From Myroides odoratus DSM 2801 (GTDB lineage Bacteria; Bacteroidota; Bacteroidia; Flavobacteriales; Flavobacteriaceae), in assembly GCF_000243275.1 (NCBI RefSeq), contig NZ_CM001437.1:2224490-2288489 (forward strand): 64,000 nt of DNA, given 5' to 3'. The position numbers and the translations under genes were made by a program. The notes beneath the pieces were generated by a model. It did no database searches. It worked only from the letters and a program-made list of their open reading frames with translations, and was not told the origin of the DNA. Below are positions 8,118 through 16,345 of this stretch, piece by piece (positions within the stretch are counted from its first letter, which is position 1; every line of letters begins with the position of its first letter).

Positions 8118-8696
8118 TTATTTAATTATTGTTCCACTGTAATATTTCTCTAAGAAGAAGCTTAAGTCAGCTTGATATCCAATCCCAGAGGCTTCAAATT
8201 TCCATCCACCATTGCGTTTGTATAATCTACCAAATTCAATACCGGTCTCGATAGAAAAGTCTTCATCTAATTCGTATTTTGCAATTTCTTCATGTGTATT
8301 GTTATCCACGATGCGAATGTAAGAATTGCGAACTTGACCAAAGTTTTGTCTTCGCTCTTTGAACCCTTCGATTGTGACTACAAATAGGATTTCCTCCACA
8401 CGAGTATCTACTTTACTTAAATCTATTATGATTGCTTCATCGTCGTCTCCATCACTGCTTTTTCCGTCTGGATCATCTCCTGTATGCATTAAAGACCCAT
8501 CAGGTGATTTTAAGTTGTTGTAAAAAATAAAATACTCTTCTGTAACTAATTTGCGTTGTGCGTCAATCATTATAGCAGAAGCATCCAAGTCAAAATCATG
8601 ACCGCTTGTACTTTCATTTGGGTCCCATCCTAATCCTATTGTTAAATTGTTTAACCCGATATCAATTTTCTGACCTTTTACTAAATTAATTGCCAT
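8118..8696 (-). CDS. terD: TerD family protein, first gene of the Ter operon
   Basis: 192 aa TerD protein with MAINLVKGQ, GLGWDPNEST, DLDASAIMI, FYNNLKSPDGSLMHTGDD and an acidic GKSSDGDDDE stretch. The calcium-site residues seen in the paralogue at 5426-5980 are all kept. It has a slightly longer C-terminal tail (SFFLEKYYSGTIIK). As first gene of the operon it follows a 340-base gap that should hold the operon promoter. No terC (the membrane component of classical ter operons) is present in the window. Confidence 0.95.
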   Translation of the reverse strand: MAINLVKGQKIDIGLNNLTIGLGWDPNESTSGHDFDLDASAIMIDAQRKLVTEEYFIFYNNLKSPDGSLMHTGDDPDGKSSDGDDDEAIIIDLSKVDTRVEEILFVVTIEGFKERRQNFGQVRNSYIRIVDNNTHEEIAKYELDEDFSIETGIEFGRLYKRNGGWKFEASGIGYQADLSFFLEKYYSGTIIK

Positions 8697-8754
8697 TTCT
8701 TTTTTTTTATTAAATTACAAGTTTCAAAATGCGACTTATATGGTAAATAATTAA

Positions 8755-8795
8755 CAAAAATAGTTAATTCTAATACCTTGCGTTAAACAAACTTA
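8755..8795 (-). promoter_or_regulatory. Candidate Ter operon promoter in a 340-base gap
   Basis: Read on the minus strand, the gap 8697-9038 has two matches to the Bacteroidota -7 box TAnnTTTG: TATTTTTG at 8755-8762 and TAAGTTTG at 8788-8795. The nearer one would give a leader of about 50 bases. Neither has a TTG at the normal 19-20 base spacing, so strength and regulation are unclear. The rest of the gap is A/T-rich, with the tRNA-Met terminator at its far end and no small gene that I can see. Confidence 0.4.
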
Positions 8796-9000
8796 TAATA
8801 TTTTTTTTATAATTTTTGATATTTCTAGCCTAAAAGAAGTAAATTGTATTCGGCTTTTTTCTGTTTTCCATTAAAGAGCTATAGGATTGTATTTTTGTTA
8901 AAAAAACAATGAAGTTTTTGCGTACTAAAAAAAGAGAAAAGATAAGAGGGTAGAAGTAATCTTCAAAATGCAAACAACAAACCGTTCACGATAAAACAAA

Positions 9001-9032
9001 AAAAAGACCTAATCTTTCGATTAAGTCTTTTT
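9001..9032 (-). terminator. Rho-independent terminator of tRNA-Met
   Basis: On the minus strand a 14-bp stem with one G-U pair and a GAAA tetraloop is followed by a run of T residues. It begins 6 bases past the tRNA 3' end, so it should end the tRNA transcript. Confidence 0.85.
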
Positions 9033-9038
9033 ACCTTG

Positions 9039-9112
9039 TAGCGAAGACGGGAGTTGAACCCGTGACCTCAGGGTTATGAATCCTGCGCTCTAACCAACTG
9101 AGCTACCTCGCC
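9039..9112 (-). tRNA. tRNA-Met (CAT)
   Basis: 74-nt cloverleaf on the minus strand: acceptor stem GGCGAGG/CTTCGCT, D-arm GCTC...GAGC, anticodon loop ATTCATAAC with anticodon CAT, T-arm ACGGGTTCAACTCCCGT and discriminator A. CCA is not encoded. Elongator versus initiator was not formally tested, but the weak G-U first acceptor pair and the D-arm are of elongator type. Confidence 0.95.
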
Positions 9113-9147
9113 ATATATTGGACTGCATTATTTTGTTAATGCGAGTG

Positions 9148-9177
9148 CAAATATAGAACAAAATATATATAATGCAA
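9148..9177 (-). promoter_or_regulatory. Promoter of tRNA-Met
   Basis: Minus strand TTG (9175-9177), a 19-base spacer and TATATTTG (9148-9155), an excellent match to the Bacteroidota sigma-A consensus TTG-N19-TAnnTTTG, about 36 bases ahead of the mature tRNA. Confidence 0.8.
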
Positions 9178-9316
9178 GGCGTAAAAGCTCGATTTTATTT
9201 AGAGTTTTAAATTTTAACATTTAATTTTTATTCCTTTTTCGCTATCCCATTTGTAATCAATAACTAACGATATTTTATTTCTTTCGGTAAAAAAGCAAGA
9301 AAAAACAAAGGAACGC

Positions 9317-10552
9317 TTATGCTTTCGGTTTAACCATTTTTCCAACCGTATAATTTAATCCAAAAGCAGAAAGTAAAAAGACCGATCCCATCACAATCCA
9401 CAAGGTATTGTAACCAAAATTAGCCGCAATCTTCGTTCCTAAAATAGGAGCAATAATGAATCCAACGGCAAATGTTAACCCATTTACTCCCATATAAGCT
9501 CCTTTACTTGAATCATCCGCACGCATAGCAGTAACAGTTGAGGTATAAGGGAAAATAAGCATTTCCGAAGCACTTAATAACGTAATAGAAAGGAAAATGG
9601 TAAATAAGCTGTGATCCAACAAGAAAACACCAAAAGCTAGGGGAGCAATTAAAGCCCCATAGAAAATCGTTTTCTGCGTGGTTAAATGGCGTTCTGCCAT
9701 GTGTACCAATAGCATCTCAGTTAAGAAAATCAACAAACCACTATACCCTAAGACAATTCCAATTTCAAATTCATTCAAGCCACCCACTTTCTCATAGAAA
9801 ATAGGTAAGGTGCTAAAAAGCTGTAAAAAGGCAATGGAATATAACGTACAGAAGAAACTGTAAAACAAGAATAGTCCATCTTTATAAGGAGATTTGCGTT
9901 TGGTACCCGAAGCACCTAAAGTAATATCTTGATCCTCTTCAACCGATACCGTCGGTTTAGGGTTTTCTTTACGCCCTTTAAAGAAGTAGATGAATACAAC
10001 TGCCGCGAAGAAAGCTGCACCTGCATTGATGTAAAACAATAAAGCATAAGAAATTGCGGCTAACATTCCTCCCATAGCAGGACCAATGGAAAATCCAAGA
10101 TTCACCGCCATACGGTTTAAGGAAAAAGCACGCGTAATATTTTCTGGTCGAGCGTATTTTGTAATAGCAACAGAGTTGGCAGGACGAAACATTTCACTGA
10201 TGGTACTTTGAAAGAATATCATCAAAGCCAAACTGATGACAGAAGTAAAGTGAGGCAGTAAAATAAACATCGGAATACTTCCAAGTAAGCTCAAATACTG
10301 TAATTTGTAGTTACCGATTTTGTCCGTAATCCACCCACCTAACATCGAGCCAGTCATCGAACCAAGTCCATAACAAGCTAAAACATAGCCCGTTTGTTCA
10401 TCTGTAAAATGAAGCTCTTTGGTCATGTAAACACCTAAGAAAGGAAATACCATCGATCCAGCTCTATTGATTAACATAACGATGGCTAACATCCAAGATG
10501 CAGAGGATAATCCTCGATAAGAGTCTAGATAAATTTGGTATATTTTTTTCAT
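9317..10552 (-). CDS. MFS transporter, probable drug/small-molecule exporter
   Basis: 411 aa with 12 predicted membrane segments in two halves joined by a cytosolic loop around residues 195-225 (ENPKPTVSVEEDQD). The loop between segments 2 and 3 has GGWITDKIGNYK, matching the major facilitator signature GxxxDrxGrk. It belongs to the inner membrane and by general resemblance to drug/H+ antiporters, but substrate cannot be read from sequence. It lies 20 bases after tdk in the same direction and may share its transcript. Confidence 0.85.
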   Translation of the reverse strand: MKKIYQIYLDSYRGLSSASWMLAIVMLINRAGSMVFPFLGVYMTKELHFTDEQTGYVLACYGLGSMTGSMLGGWITDKIGNYKLQYLSLLGSIPMFILLPHFTSVISLALMIFFQSTISEMFRPANSVAITKYARPENITRAFSLNRMAVNLGFSIGPAMGGMLAAISYALLFYINAGAAFFAAVVFIYFFKGRKENPKPTVSVEEDQDITLGASGTKRKSPYKDGLFLFYSFFCTLYSIAFLQLFSTLPIFYEKVGGLNEFEIGIVLGYSGLLIFLTEMLLVHMAERHLTTQKTIFYGALIAPLAFGVFLLDHSLFTIFLSITLLSASEMLIFPYTSTVTAMRADDSSKGAYMGVNGLTFAVGFIIAPILGTKIAANFGYNTLWIVMGSVFLLSAFGLNYTVGKMVKPKA

Positions 10553-10572
10553 GACGTGTTTAATCTATATAA

Positions 10573-11184
10573 TCAGGGTTTGGGTTTTTCTTTTTTGAGT
10601 TTTTCAGCTTCTCGCATTGCGTTATAATACGCAGCTCTACTCAGCGGTTCATATTCTTCTGTTTCGCCAAGCATAACAATAGCATCACTAGCAGCCTTTC
10701 TGTAGCTATAATGTGCCAAGTTACCCGTGCGTGTACATACTGCGTGTACTTTGGTGACATATTCGGCAGTCGCCATCAGGGCAGGCATAGGACCAAAAGG
10801 ATTTCCTTTGAAGTCCATATCTAAACCAGCAACGATAACACGAATACCCGAATTGGCTAATTCATTGCAAACATTGACAATTTCATCATCAAAGAATTGC
10901 GCCTCATCAATACCAACCACATCGCAACCACTAGCTAAAAGTCGAATGCTATCTGCCGTGGGTACTGGAGTAGAACGGATTTCATTAGAATCGTGAGATA
11001 CGACATACTCATCGTGATATCGCGTATCTACAGCAGGTTTAAAAATTTCAACTTTTTGCTTGGCAAATTGGGCTCTTTTTAGTCGACGAATCAGTTCTTC
11101 TGTTTTTCCAGAAAACATTGATCCACAGATTACTTCGATCCAACCAAACTGTTCTTTGTGATTAACAGGAATTTCTAGAAACAT
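10573..11184 (-). CDS. tdk: Thymidine kinase
   Basis: 203 aa type II thymidine kinase, phosphorylating thymidine with ATP for pyrimidine salvage. Walker [11 protein letters not shown] lies at 21-30 and the Walker B/catalytic region [11 protein letters not shown] at 91-101. The substrate lasso is [17 protein letters not shown]. In many tdk proteins this region carries two Cys pairs binding structural zinc; here only one Cys remains, so zinc binding is probably lost. The start at 11184 gives a normal N-terminus. Cytosolic. Confidence 0.95.
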   Translation of the reverse strand: MFLEIPVNHKEQFGWIEVICGSMFSGKTEELIRRLKRAQFAKQKVEIFKPAVDTRYHDEYVVSHDSNEIRSTPVPTADSIRLLASGCDVVGIDEAQFFDDEIVNVCNELANSGIRVIVAGLDMDFKGNPFGPMPALMATAEYVTKVHAVCTRTGNLAHYSYRKAASDAIVMLGETEEYEPLSRAAYYNAMREAEKLKKEKPKP

Positions 11185-11284
11185 TTTGTAATTTTCAGGT
11201 CGAAACCAGTAGTTTTTTTGTTACTTTGTGAAGGACAAATTTATCAAAAAAAGCTTGTATAATTTACTAATGAAATTAAAAGTT

Positions 11285-12544
11285 ATGAAGAAAGTCTTAG
11301 AGGGAGAGTTGTTGAGCATCGTTCATCGCGTGTTACAGATGAAGGATACTGATGTGGATAAGTTATATGTTGAAGCCAAAGAACTGTATGAGAAGCTTCA
11401 AATTTTAAAATTTTACCAAGATAACCTAGCATTAGGACTTGTAAACGACATAACTGAAGATCAGTTAGTAGCAAAATTAAGTGCGGTGAAACAAGCCGAA
11501 ACAAGCGAGCAAGAAATTGCGATGATAGCTGCTCCAGAAGAGGATACACGATCTCAAATTCCAGCAGATCTCATCGTGGAAGATTATCCAATCGTTGTGG
11601 AAGCAGAAAAAGAAGCTGTGGTAGATTTTGATGCACCTATTGTGGTTGAAGAAGAAATCGCAGAAGAAGATGAAGAAGAAACAAGCCTTGAATTTGAACA
11701 AGAAGAGCAAGATGAACTAGCCAATGAAATTGAAGAAGAGCAAGACGAGGAGGCAGAAGAAGCTGAATTTGCTGCTCTTGTAGAAGAAGAGATTGAGGAA
11801 GAAACTGAGGAGGAACAAGACGAGGAGCTAGAAGAAGAAGAGGAAGAATGGACGGAAGAGGATACAACAGAAGTGTTGGAGGAAGAGGAATTAGCAGATC
11901 AAGTGGTTGCCGAAACGACTGAAAACGAACAAACGTTTGAATTCCAAGAGGAAAAAACGGAAGAAGAAGTATTTGCACCTTTAACTGGAGATCAAAGAGA
12001 AGATAATCCGTTTGAAGGATTTGATTTCGGAGAGATTGAGTTTATTCGAGTAGAAGACTTAGCAAAGGAAGATACGATTCTCGTAGATGACAGTATGTTT
12101 GAACGAGTAGGAGAACAAACAACTCCAGTAGAAGAAAACCAATCGACAGATAACTTTTTCGCTCAACAAGTAGAAGAGCAAACAAAACAGCAAGAGGAAA
12201 AGGAAGAAGAGAAAGAAGACAAGGTTGAAAATCAACAAAATATGTTGTTCAATTTAGATCAAGTATCGGTGAGAGAACCTCGTATTGTGAAAAAATCAAT
12301 CAATGACATCTATCGCGGTACAATTGTAGTGGGATTAAATGATCGCATTGCTTTTGAGAAACACTTGTTTGCCAATAGTTCGGAAGACTTCAATCGCGTA
12401 TTGTCGCAGTTGAATACCGTAAGTACATACGATGAAGCAAGAAGTTTTGTAGAGCACTTGGTGAAACCAGAATACAATAATTGGGAAGGTAAAGAAGAAT
12501 ATGCTGAGCGTTTTATGGCGTTAATTGAAAAGCGTTTCGAATAA
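11285..12544 (+). CDS. Glutamate-rich protein of unknown function upstream of rsmI
   Basis: About 419 aa from the ATG at 11285; an ATG at 11270 and a GTG at 11228 are also in frame, but 11285 best fits the conserved-looking start KVLEGELLSIVHRVL. Three parts are visible: a helical N-terminus (about 1-70), a very acidic low-complexity middle (about 80-330) with long E/D runs, and a compact C-terminus of about 90 residues starting near VREPRIVKKSINDIYRG and ending FMALIEKRF. No signal peptide. I know no function. The C-terminal part looks like a folded domain and the middle a disordered linker. It ends just before rsmI, probably in one transcript. Confidence 0.8.
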   Translation: MKKVLEGELLSIVHRVLQMKDTDVDKLYVEAKELYEKLQILKFYQDNLALGLVNDITEDQLVAKLSAVKQAETSEQEIAMIAAPEEDTRSQIPADLIVEDYPIVVEAEKEAVVDFDAPIVVEEEIAEEDEEETSLEFEQEEQDELANEIEEEQDEEAEEAEFAALVEEEIEEETEEEQDEELEEEEEEWTEEDTTEVLEEEELADQVVAETTENEQTFEFQEEKTEEEVFAPLTGDQREDNPFEGFDFGEIEFIRVEDLAKEDTILVDDSMFERVGEQTTPVEENQSTDNFFAQQVEEQTKQQEEKEEEKEDKVENQQNMLFNLDQVSVREPRIVKKSINDIYRGTIVVGLNDRIAFEKHLFANSSEDFNRVLSQLNTVSTYDEARSFVEHLVKPEYNNWEGKEEYAERFMALIEKRFE

Positions 12545-12548
12545 GATT

Positions 12549-13220
12549 ATGGGAAAATTATATGTTGTACCAACACCGATTGGCAACTTAGAAGATATGA
12601 CTTTTCGCGCCCTGAAGGTGTTGAAAGAAGTCGATTATATTTTAGCAGAAGATACAAGAAACAGCGGCAAGCTGTTGAAACATTTTGAGGTAAACACACC
12701 GATGATGAGTCACCACATGCACAACGAACACAAAACCGTAGAAGGTTTAGTGCGACGCATGCAAACAGGAGAAACATTCGCCCTAATCTCTGATGCAGGA
12801 ACACCTGCTATATCTGATCCAGGCTTTTTATTGACAAGAGCTTGTATCGAAAATCAGATTGAAGTTGAGTGTTTGCCAGGGGCAACTGCCTTTGTACCTG
12901 CTTTGGTGAATAGTGGTCTGCCGAATGATAAATTCGTATTTGAAGGTTTTTTACCAGATAAAAAAGGACGTCAAACCCGCTATCTACAATTAGCAGAAGA
13001 AACGAGAACAATGATCATCTACGTTTCACCGCATAAATTAGTCAAAACATTAGGAGAATTTCAAACCTATTTTGGTGAAGATCGCGTGATTTCAGTTTCG
13101 AGAGAACTGTCTAAATTACACGAAGAAACCGTGAGAGGAACTGTTGTAGAAGTGCTTAAACACTTCGAAGAGAAACCACCTAAAGGAGAAATTGTTGTGG
13201 TAGTAGCAGGAAAAAAATAA
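12549..13220 (+). CDS. rsmI: 16S rRNA (cytidine-1402-2'-O)-methyltransferase
   Basis: 224 aa from the ATG at 12549 (MGKLYVVPTPIGNLEDMT), chosen because all family members start here; an in-frame ATG at 12525 would overlap the previous gene. Tetrapyrrole-methylase fold, with VVPTPIGNL at 5-13, EDTRNSGKL, ISDAGTPAISDPGF and a C-terminal KGEIVVVVAG. It uses S-adenosylmethionine to methylate the ribose of C1402 in 16S rRNA, tuning decoding. The start lies 4 bases after the preceding stop, and a terminator follows. Confidence 0.95.
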   Translation: MGKLYVVPTPIGNLEDMTFRALKVLKEVDYILAEDTRNSGKLLKHFEVNTPMMSHHMHNEHKTVEGLVRRMQTGETFALISDAGTPAISDPGFLLTRACIENQIEVECLPGATAFVPALVNSGLPNDKFVFEGFLPDKKGRQTRYLQLAEETRTMIIYVSPHKLVKTLGEFQTYFGEDRVISVSRELSKLHEETVRGTVVEVLKHFEEKPPKGEIVVVVAGKK

Positions 13221-13257
13221 AAAAAAGGAGTTGTGTATCAAAACACAGCTCCTTTTA
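13221..13257. terminator. Bidirectional terminator between rsmI and mtnN
   Basis: 10-bp stem GGAGTTGTGT/ACACAGCTCC (one G-U pair) with a six-base loop, flanked by A's on the left and T's on the right. It can end both the plus-strand rsmI and the minus-strand mtnN transcripts. Confidence 0.85.
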
Positions 13258-13261
13258 TATT

Positions 13262-13963
13262 TTAGGATTGTCTTGAAATTTCTTGAAGTAATAATAAGGT
13301 AAGATCAACTGCAAGTTGAGAAGCTTTATCGCAATTGAGATCAAATTCGTCTATTCCTTGATGATCGACCGTATCCGTTATGCTGCGAATAGCCAAAAAG
13401 GGAATTTGATTGACATAACACGTATGAGCAATACTGGCCGTTTCCATATCTACAGCTAAGGGAGCAAAATGTTCTTCAATCTCCTTTCTATTTTGTTGCG
13501 TAATAAAAGATTCTCCCGTTATAATCCTTCCAAAGTGAACATTTAGAAATGAATAGTGCTGTACGGTATTTCGCGCTAATGCTAAGAGTTTCTCATCGGC
13601 TTTAAAATAGACATCTTCCATCCAAGGGTGAAAATCCGTTAAGATATCTTCAGCTACATCCCAATAAGCACTTTCTGTTGCAACAATCGTATCAAATAGT
13701 TGAATGTCGTGTTGAATCCCACCTGCAGTACCTGCATTGATAATTGTGGTGCAATTAAAATGATCCAGGAGTATTTGCGTGCCTATAGCAGCATTTGTTT
13801 TACAAACGCCGCAATATAAGGTAACAACCTCCAAATCATATAATGTACTACAATAGAAAGTCAACATGGCTTTTTTGACAATCGTTGGCTGAACTAAAAC
13901 AGAAAGCAAAGGTTCTAGTTCCTGGTCACCGGCGAAAATTATTCCTATTTTAGGTTTCATCAT
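13262..13963 (-). CDS. mtnN: 5'-methylthioadenosine/S-adenosylhomocysteine nucleosidase
   Basis: 233 aa, normal length. KIGIIFAGDQELEPL at the start, the ribose-binding INAGTAGGI near 95, and AVDMETASIAHTCY near 174 with the Met-Glu that grips the ribose hydroxyls; the catalytic Asp is in SITDTVDHQG. It cleaves adenine from MTA and SAH, feeding methionine and methyl-cycle recycling. Two in-frame Met codons open the gene (MMKPK); the second is equally possible. Cytosolic. Convergent with rsmI. Confidence 0.9.
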   Translation of the reverse strand: MMKPKIGIIFAGDQELEPLLSVLVQPTIVKKAMLTFYCSTLYDLEVVTLYCGVCKTNAAIGTQILLDHFNCTTIINAGTAGGIQHDIQLFDTIVATESAYWDVAEDILTDFHPWMEDVYFKADEKLLALARNTVQHYSFLNVHFGRIITGESFITQQNRKEIEEHFAPLAVDMETASIAHTCYVNQIPFLAIRSITDTVDHQGIDEFDLNCDKASQLAVDLTLLLLQEISRQS

Positions 13964-14155
13964 CTTTTATTTTTGTCCTTGTTTTTTAAAACCTTTAAAT
14001 TAAAGAGAATTTACAGATAGCATGCTATGAATCTTTGTTTTTGATAAAAAAAGATTCAAAAAGTACTTTTAGTAAGGAAATTTTTGAAGAAAATAACGGT
14101 TTTAGATGTGTTAATTATTAACGTTTTAAAAGGATTAATCCTTGTTTTTTTTTGA

Positions 14156-14163
14156 TACATTTG
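14156..14163 (+). promoter_or_regulatory. Candidate -7 box for osmC-recJ
   Basis: TACATTTG matches TAnnTTTG and ends 19 bases before the OsmC start. I see no well-placed TTG upstream, so the match is partial. Confidence 0.45.
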
Positions 14164-14182
14164 ATAAAAACGAGAATATATC

Positions 14183-14608
14183 ATGTCACATAAAGTTACA
14201 ACTACTTGGTTAGAGAATATGCAATTTGAATCAACGAATCCAAGTGGAGGAACCATGCGAATTGATGCTGGCCCAGAAAATGGAGGAGATAATAAAGGTT
14301 TTAGACCTAAAGCCTTGATGTTATCTGCTTTGGCAGGATGTTCAGGATTAGACGTTGCCTCTTTAATCAAAAAAATGAGATTGGATGTTGCCGATTTTAA
14401 AATCGAAACAGAAGGATTATTAACCGATGAAGATCCAGCGGTTTACCATACCGTAATTGTCGATTATCACTTTTATGGGGATAATCTTGATGAAGCAAAA
14501 TTGAAAAAAGCAGTTGATTTATCTGTAGAAAAATATTGTGGTGTAATGCATATGTTTACGCAATTTGCGAAAGTTGAAACGAATATTCATTACCATAAAC
14601 AACAATAA
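14183..14608 (+). CDS. OsmC family protein
   Basis: 141 aa OsmC/Ohr-fold protein. The first reactive-type Cys is in SALAGCSGLDV (C53) and the second in EKYCGVMHMF near 121, the two positions used by peroxide-reducing members. These proteins reduce organic hydroperoxides or bind related electrophiles in the cytosol; the precise subgroup (OsmC versus YhfA-like) is not settled. Its stop overlaps the recJ start by one base (TAATG), so the two are translationally coupled. Confidence 0.88.
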   Translation: MSHKVTTTWLENMQFESTNPSGGTMRIDAGPENGGDNKGFRPKALMLSALAGCSGLDVASLIKKMRLDVADFKIETEGLLTDEDPAVYHTVIVDYHFYGDNLDEAKLKKAVDLSVEKYCGVMHMFTQFAKVETNIHYHKQQ

Positions 14609-16308
14609 TGCGGTGGACTTTAAAAGAGGTAAAAGATCAAGAAAGTGTTAATCATCTAGTTCAAGTATTGGGAATTGATCCCGTTTTAGCACAACTACTC
14701 GTTGACCGCGGAATCACAACCTACGAACAAGCAAAGAGTTTCTTTCGCCCTTCTTTGGATGAATTGCATGATCCTTATCTAATGAAAGATATGGATAAGG
14801 CAGTTAAACGAATTGAAGAAGCGATTGATAGAAACGAAAATATAATGGTTTTTGGCGATTATGATGTAGATGGAACTACAGCAGTAGCTTTGGTCTATTC
14901 CTATCTGCAATCGTATTATCCACAAGTGGATCGCTATATTCCAGACCGCTATAAAGAAGGATATGGGGTGTCCTATCAAGGAATTGACTATGCCGCAGAC
15001 AATGACATCAAATTAATCATTGCGCTCGATTGTGGAATTAAATCCGTTGAACATGTTGAATACGCCAAGCAAAAAGGCGTGGATTTTGTCATTGGTGATC
15101 ACCATTTGCCAGGAAATCAAATTCCCGATGCAGTAGCGGTACTCGATCCTAAGCGAAGTGATTGTTCTTATCCCTATGATGAATTGTGTGGTTGTGGTGT
15201 TGGTTTTAAATTGGTGCAAGCTTTAGCAGCAAATCGAAATCAAACTATAGCAGATTTAATGCCTTATCTCGATCTTGTTGTTACGGCAATTGGAGCGGAT
15301 ATTGTACCCATCACAGGAGAAAATAGAATCCTAGCTTACTTCGGATTAGAAGTTTTAAATAGCAACCCAAGACCCGGAATAAAAGCGTTGCTGAATCTAT
15401 ACAAGCAAAGCAGTTATACGGTAAGCGATATCGTATTCAAAGTTGCGCCGAAAATAAATGCAGCAGGAAGAATACAACACGGCAATTATGCAGTAGATTT
15501 ACTAACGCGTTTCTCGATGAGAGAAGCAGAAGAAACTGCTGAAATGATTATTGCCTTTAATGAAGAAAGAAAAGTATTAGATCAAAATATAACTGAAGAA
15601 GCCAAAGATCAGATTATAGAAAATCGCGAGATTAACAACAAATCAACGGTGGTTTTCCATCAATCGTGGCATAAAGGAGTAATTGGTATCGTCGCTTCTC
15701 GCTTAATTGAAACGTATTACCGACCAACGGTCGTATTTACAGCAAGTGGTGATGTGTTAGCTGCTTCTGCGCGTTCAGTTAAGAATTTCGATTTATATGC
15801 TGCTTTAGAAGCGTGTTCTGATGAATTGATTCAATTTGGAGGACATATGTATGCCGCAGGAATGACGTGTAAGAAAGAAAATTACCTCAACTTCAAAGCA
15901 AAATTTGAAGCCATCGTAGCCGATACAATTCAAGAACGCGATCTAATACCCGAGGTTGAAATTGATGCGATATTGAATTTCGCTGAAATCACACCGAAGT
16001 TCTGTCGTATCTTGAAGCAATTTGAACCGTTTGGACCAGAGAATATGAGTCCTGTATTTCTGACCAAAAACGTGTACGATACAGGCTATGCAAGAGGGCT
16101 GGGAGCTAATCAAGACCACCTGAAAATGTACGTTAGACAGCGCGGACATCTAGATAAAGGATTTAGTGCTATAGGCTTTTCTTTTGGGAAGTACTTAGAC
16201 GAGATTCAGAATCGCGCATTTTTCGATTTAGTGTATTCCATCGAAGAAAATGAATGGAAAGGTGAGATTAGCAATCAGTTGCAAATTAAGGATATGCAAT
16301 TAGTGTAA
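14608..16308 (+). CDS. recJ: Single-stranded-DNA-specific exonuclease RecJ
   Basis: 566 aa, the usual length. DHH-superfamily catalytic motifs: GDYDVDGT (83-90), an Asp in ALDCGIKS, GDHHLPG (163-169), and the DHHA1 glycine-rich FGGHMYAAGMT near 411. It degrades single-stranded DNA 5' to 3' with Mn or Mg, serving mismatch, recombination and base-excision repair. Its start overlaps the OsmC stop, so expression is linked to that stress gene. asd follows after 37 bases. Confidence 0.96.
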   Translation: MRWTLKEVKDQESVNHLVQVLGIDPVLAQLLVDRGITTYEQAKSFFRPSLDELHDPYLMKDMDKAVKRIEEAIDRNENIMVFGDYDVDGTTAVALVYSYLQSYYPQVDRYIPDRYKEGYGVSYQGIDYAADNDIKLIIALDCGIKSVEHVEYAKQKGVDFVIGDHHLPGNQIPDAVAVLDPKRSDCSYPYDELCGCGVGFKLVQALAANRNQTIADLMPYLDLVVTAIGADIVPITGENRILAYFGLEVLNSNPRPGIKALLNLYKQSSYTVSDIVFKVAPKINAAGRIQHGNYAVDLLTRFSMREAEETAEMIIAFNEERKVLDQNITEEAKDQIIENREINNKSTVVFHQSWHKGVIGIVASRLIETYYRPTVVFTASGDVLAASARSVKNFDLYAALEACSDELIQFGGHMYAAGMTCKKENYLNFKAKFEAIVADTIQERDLIPEVEIDAILNFAEITPKFCRILKQFEPFGPENMSPVFLTKNVYDTGYARGLGANQDHLKMYVRQRGHLDKGFSAIGFSFGKYLDEIQNRAFFDLVYSIEENEWKGEISNQLQIKDMQLV

Positions 16309-16345
16309 AAACAAAATAGAATAACTATAATTTTTATTATTTAAA

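Noticed and set aside
11637..11978. Leucine/proline-rich open frame antisense to the acidic gene
   Set aside because: It is the mirror of the GAA/GAG-rich coding strand (TTC/CTC codons) and has no start signals or family features.
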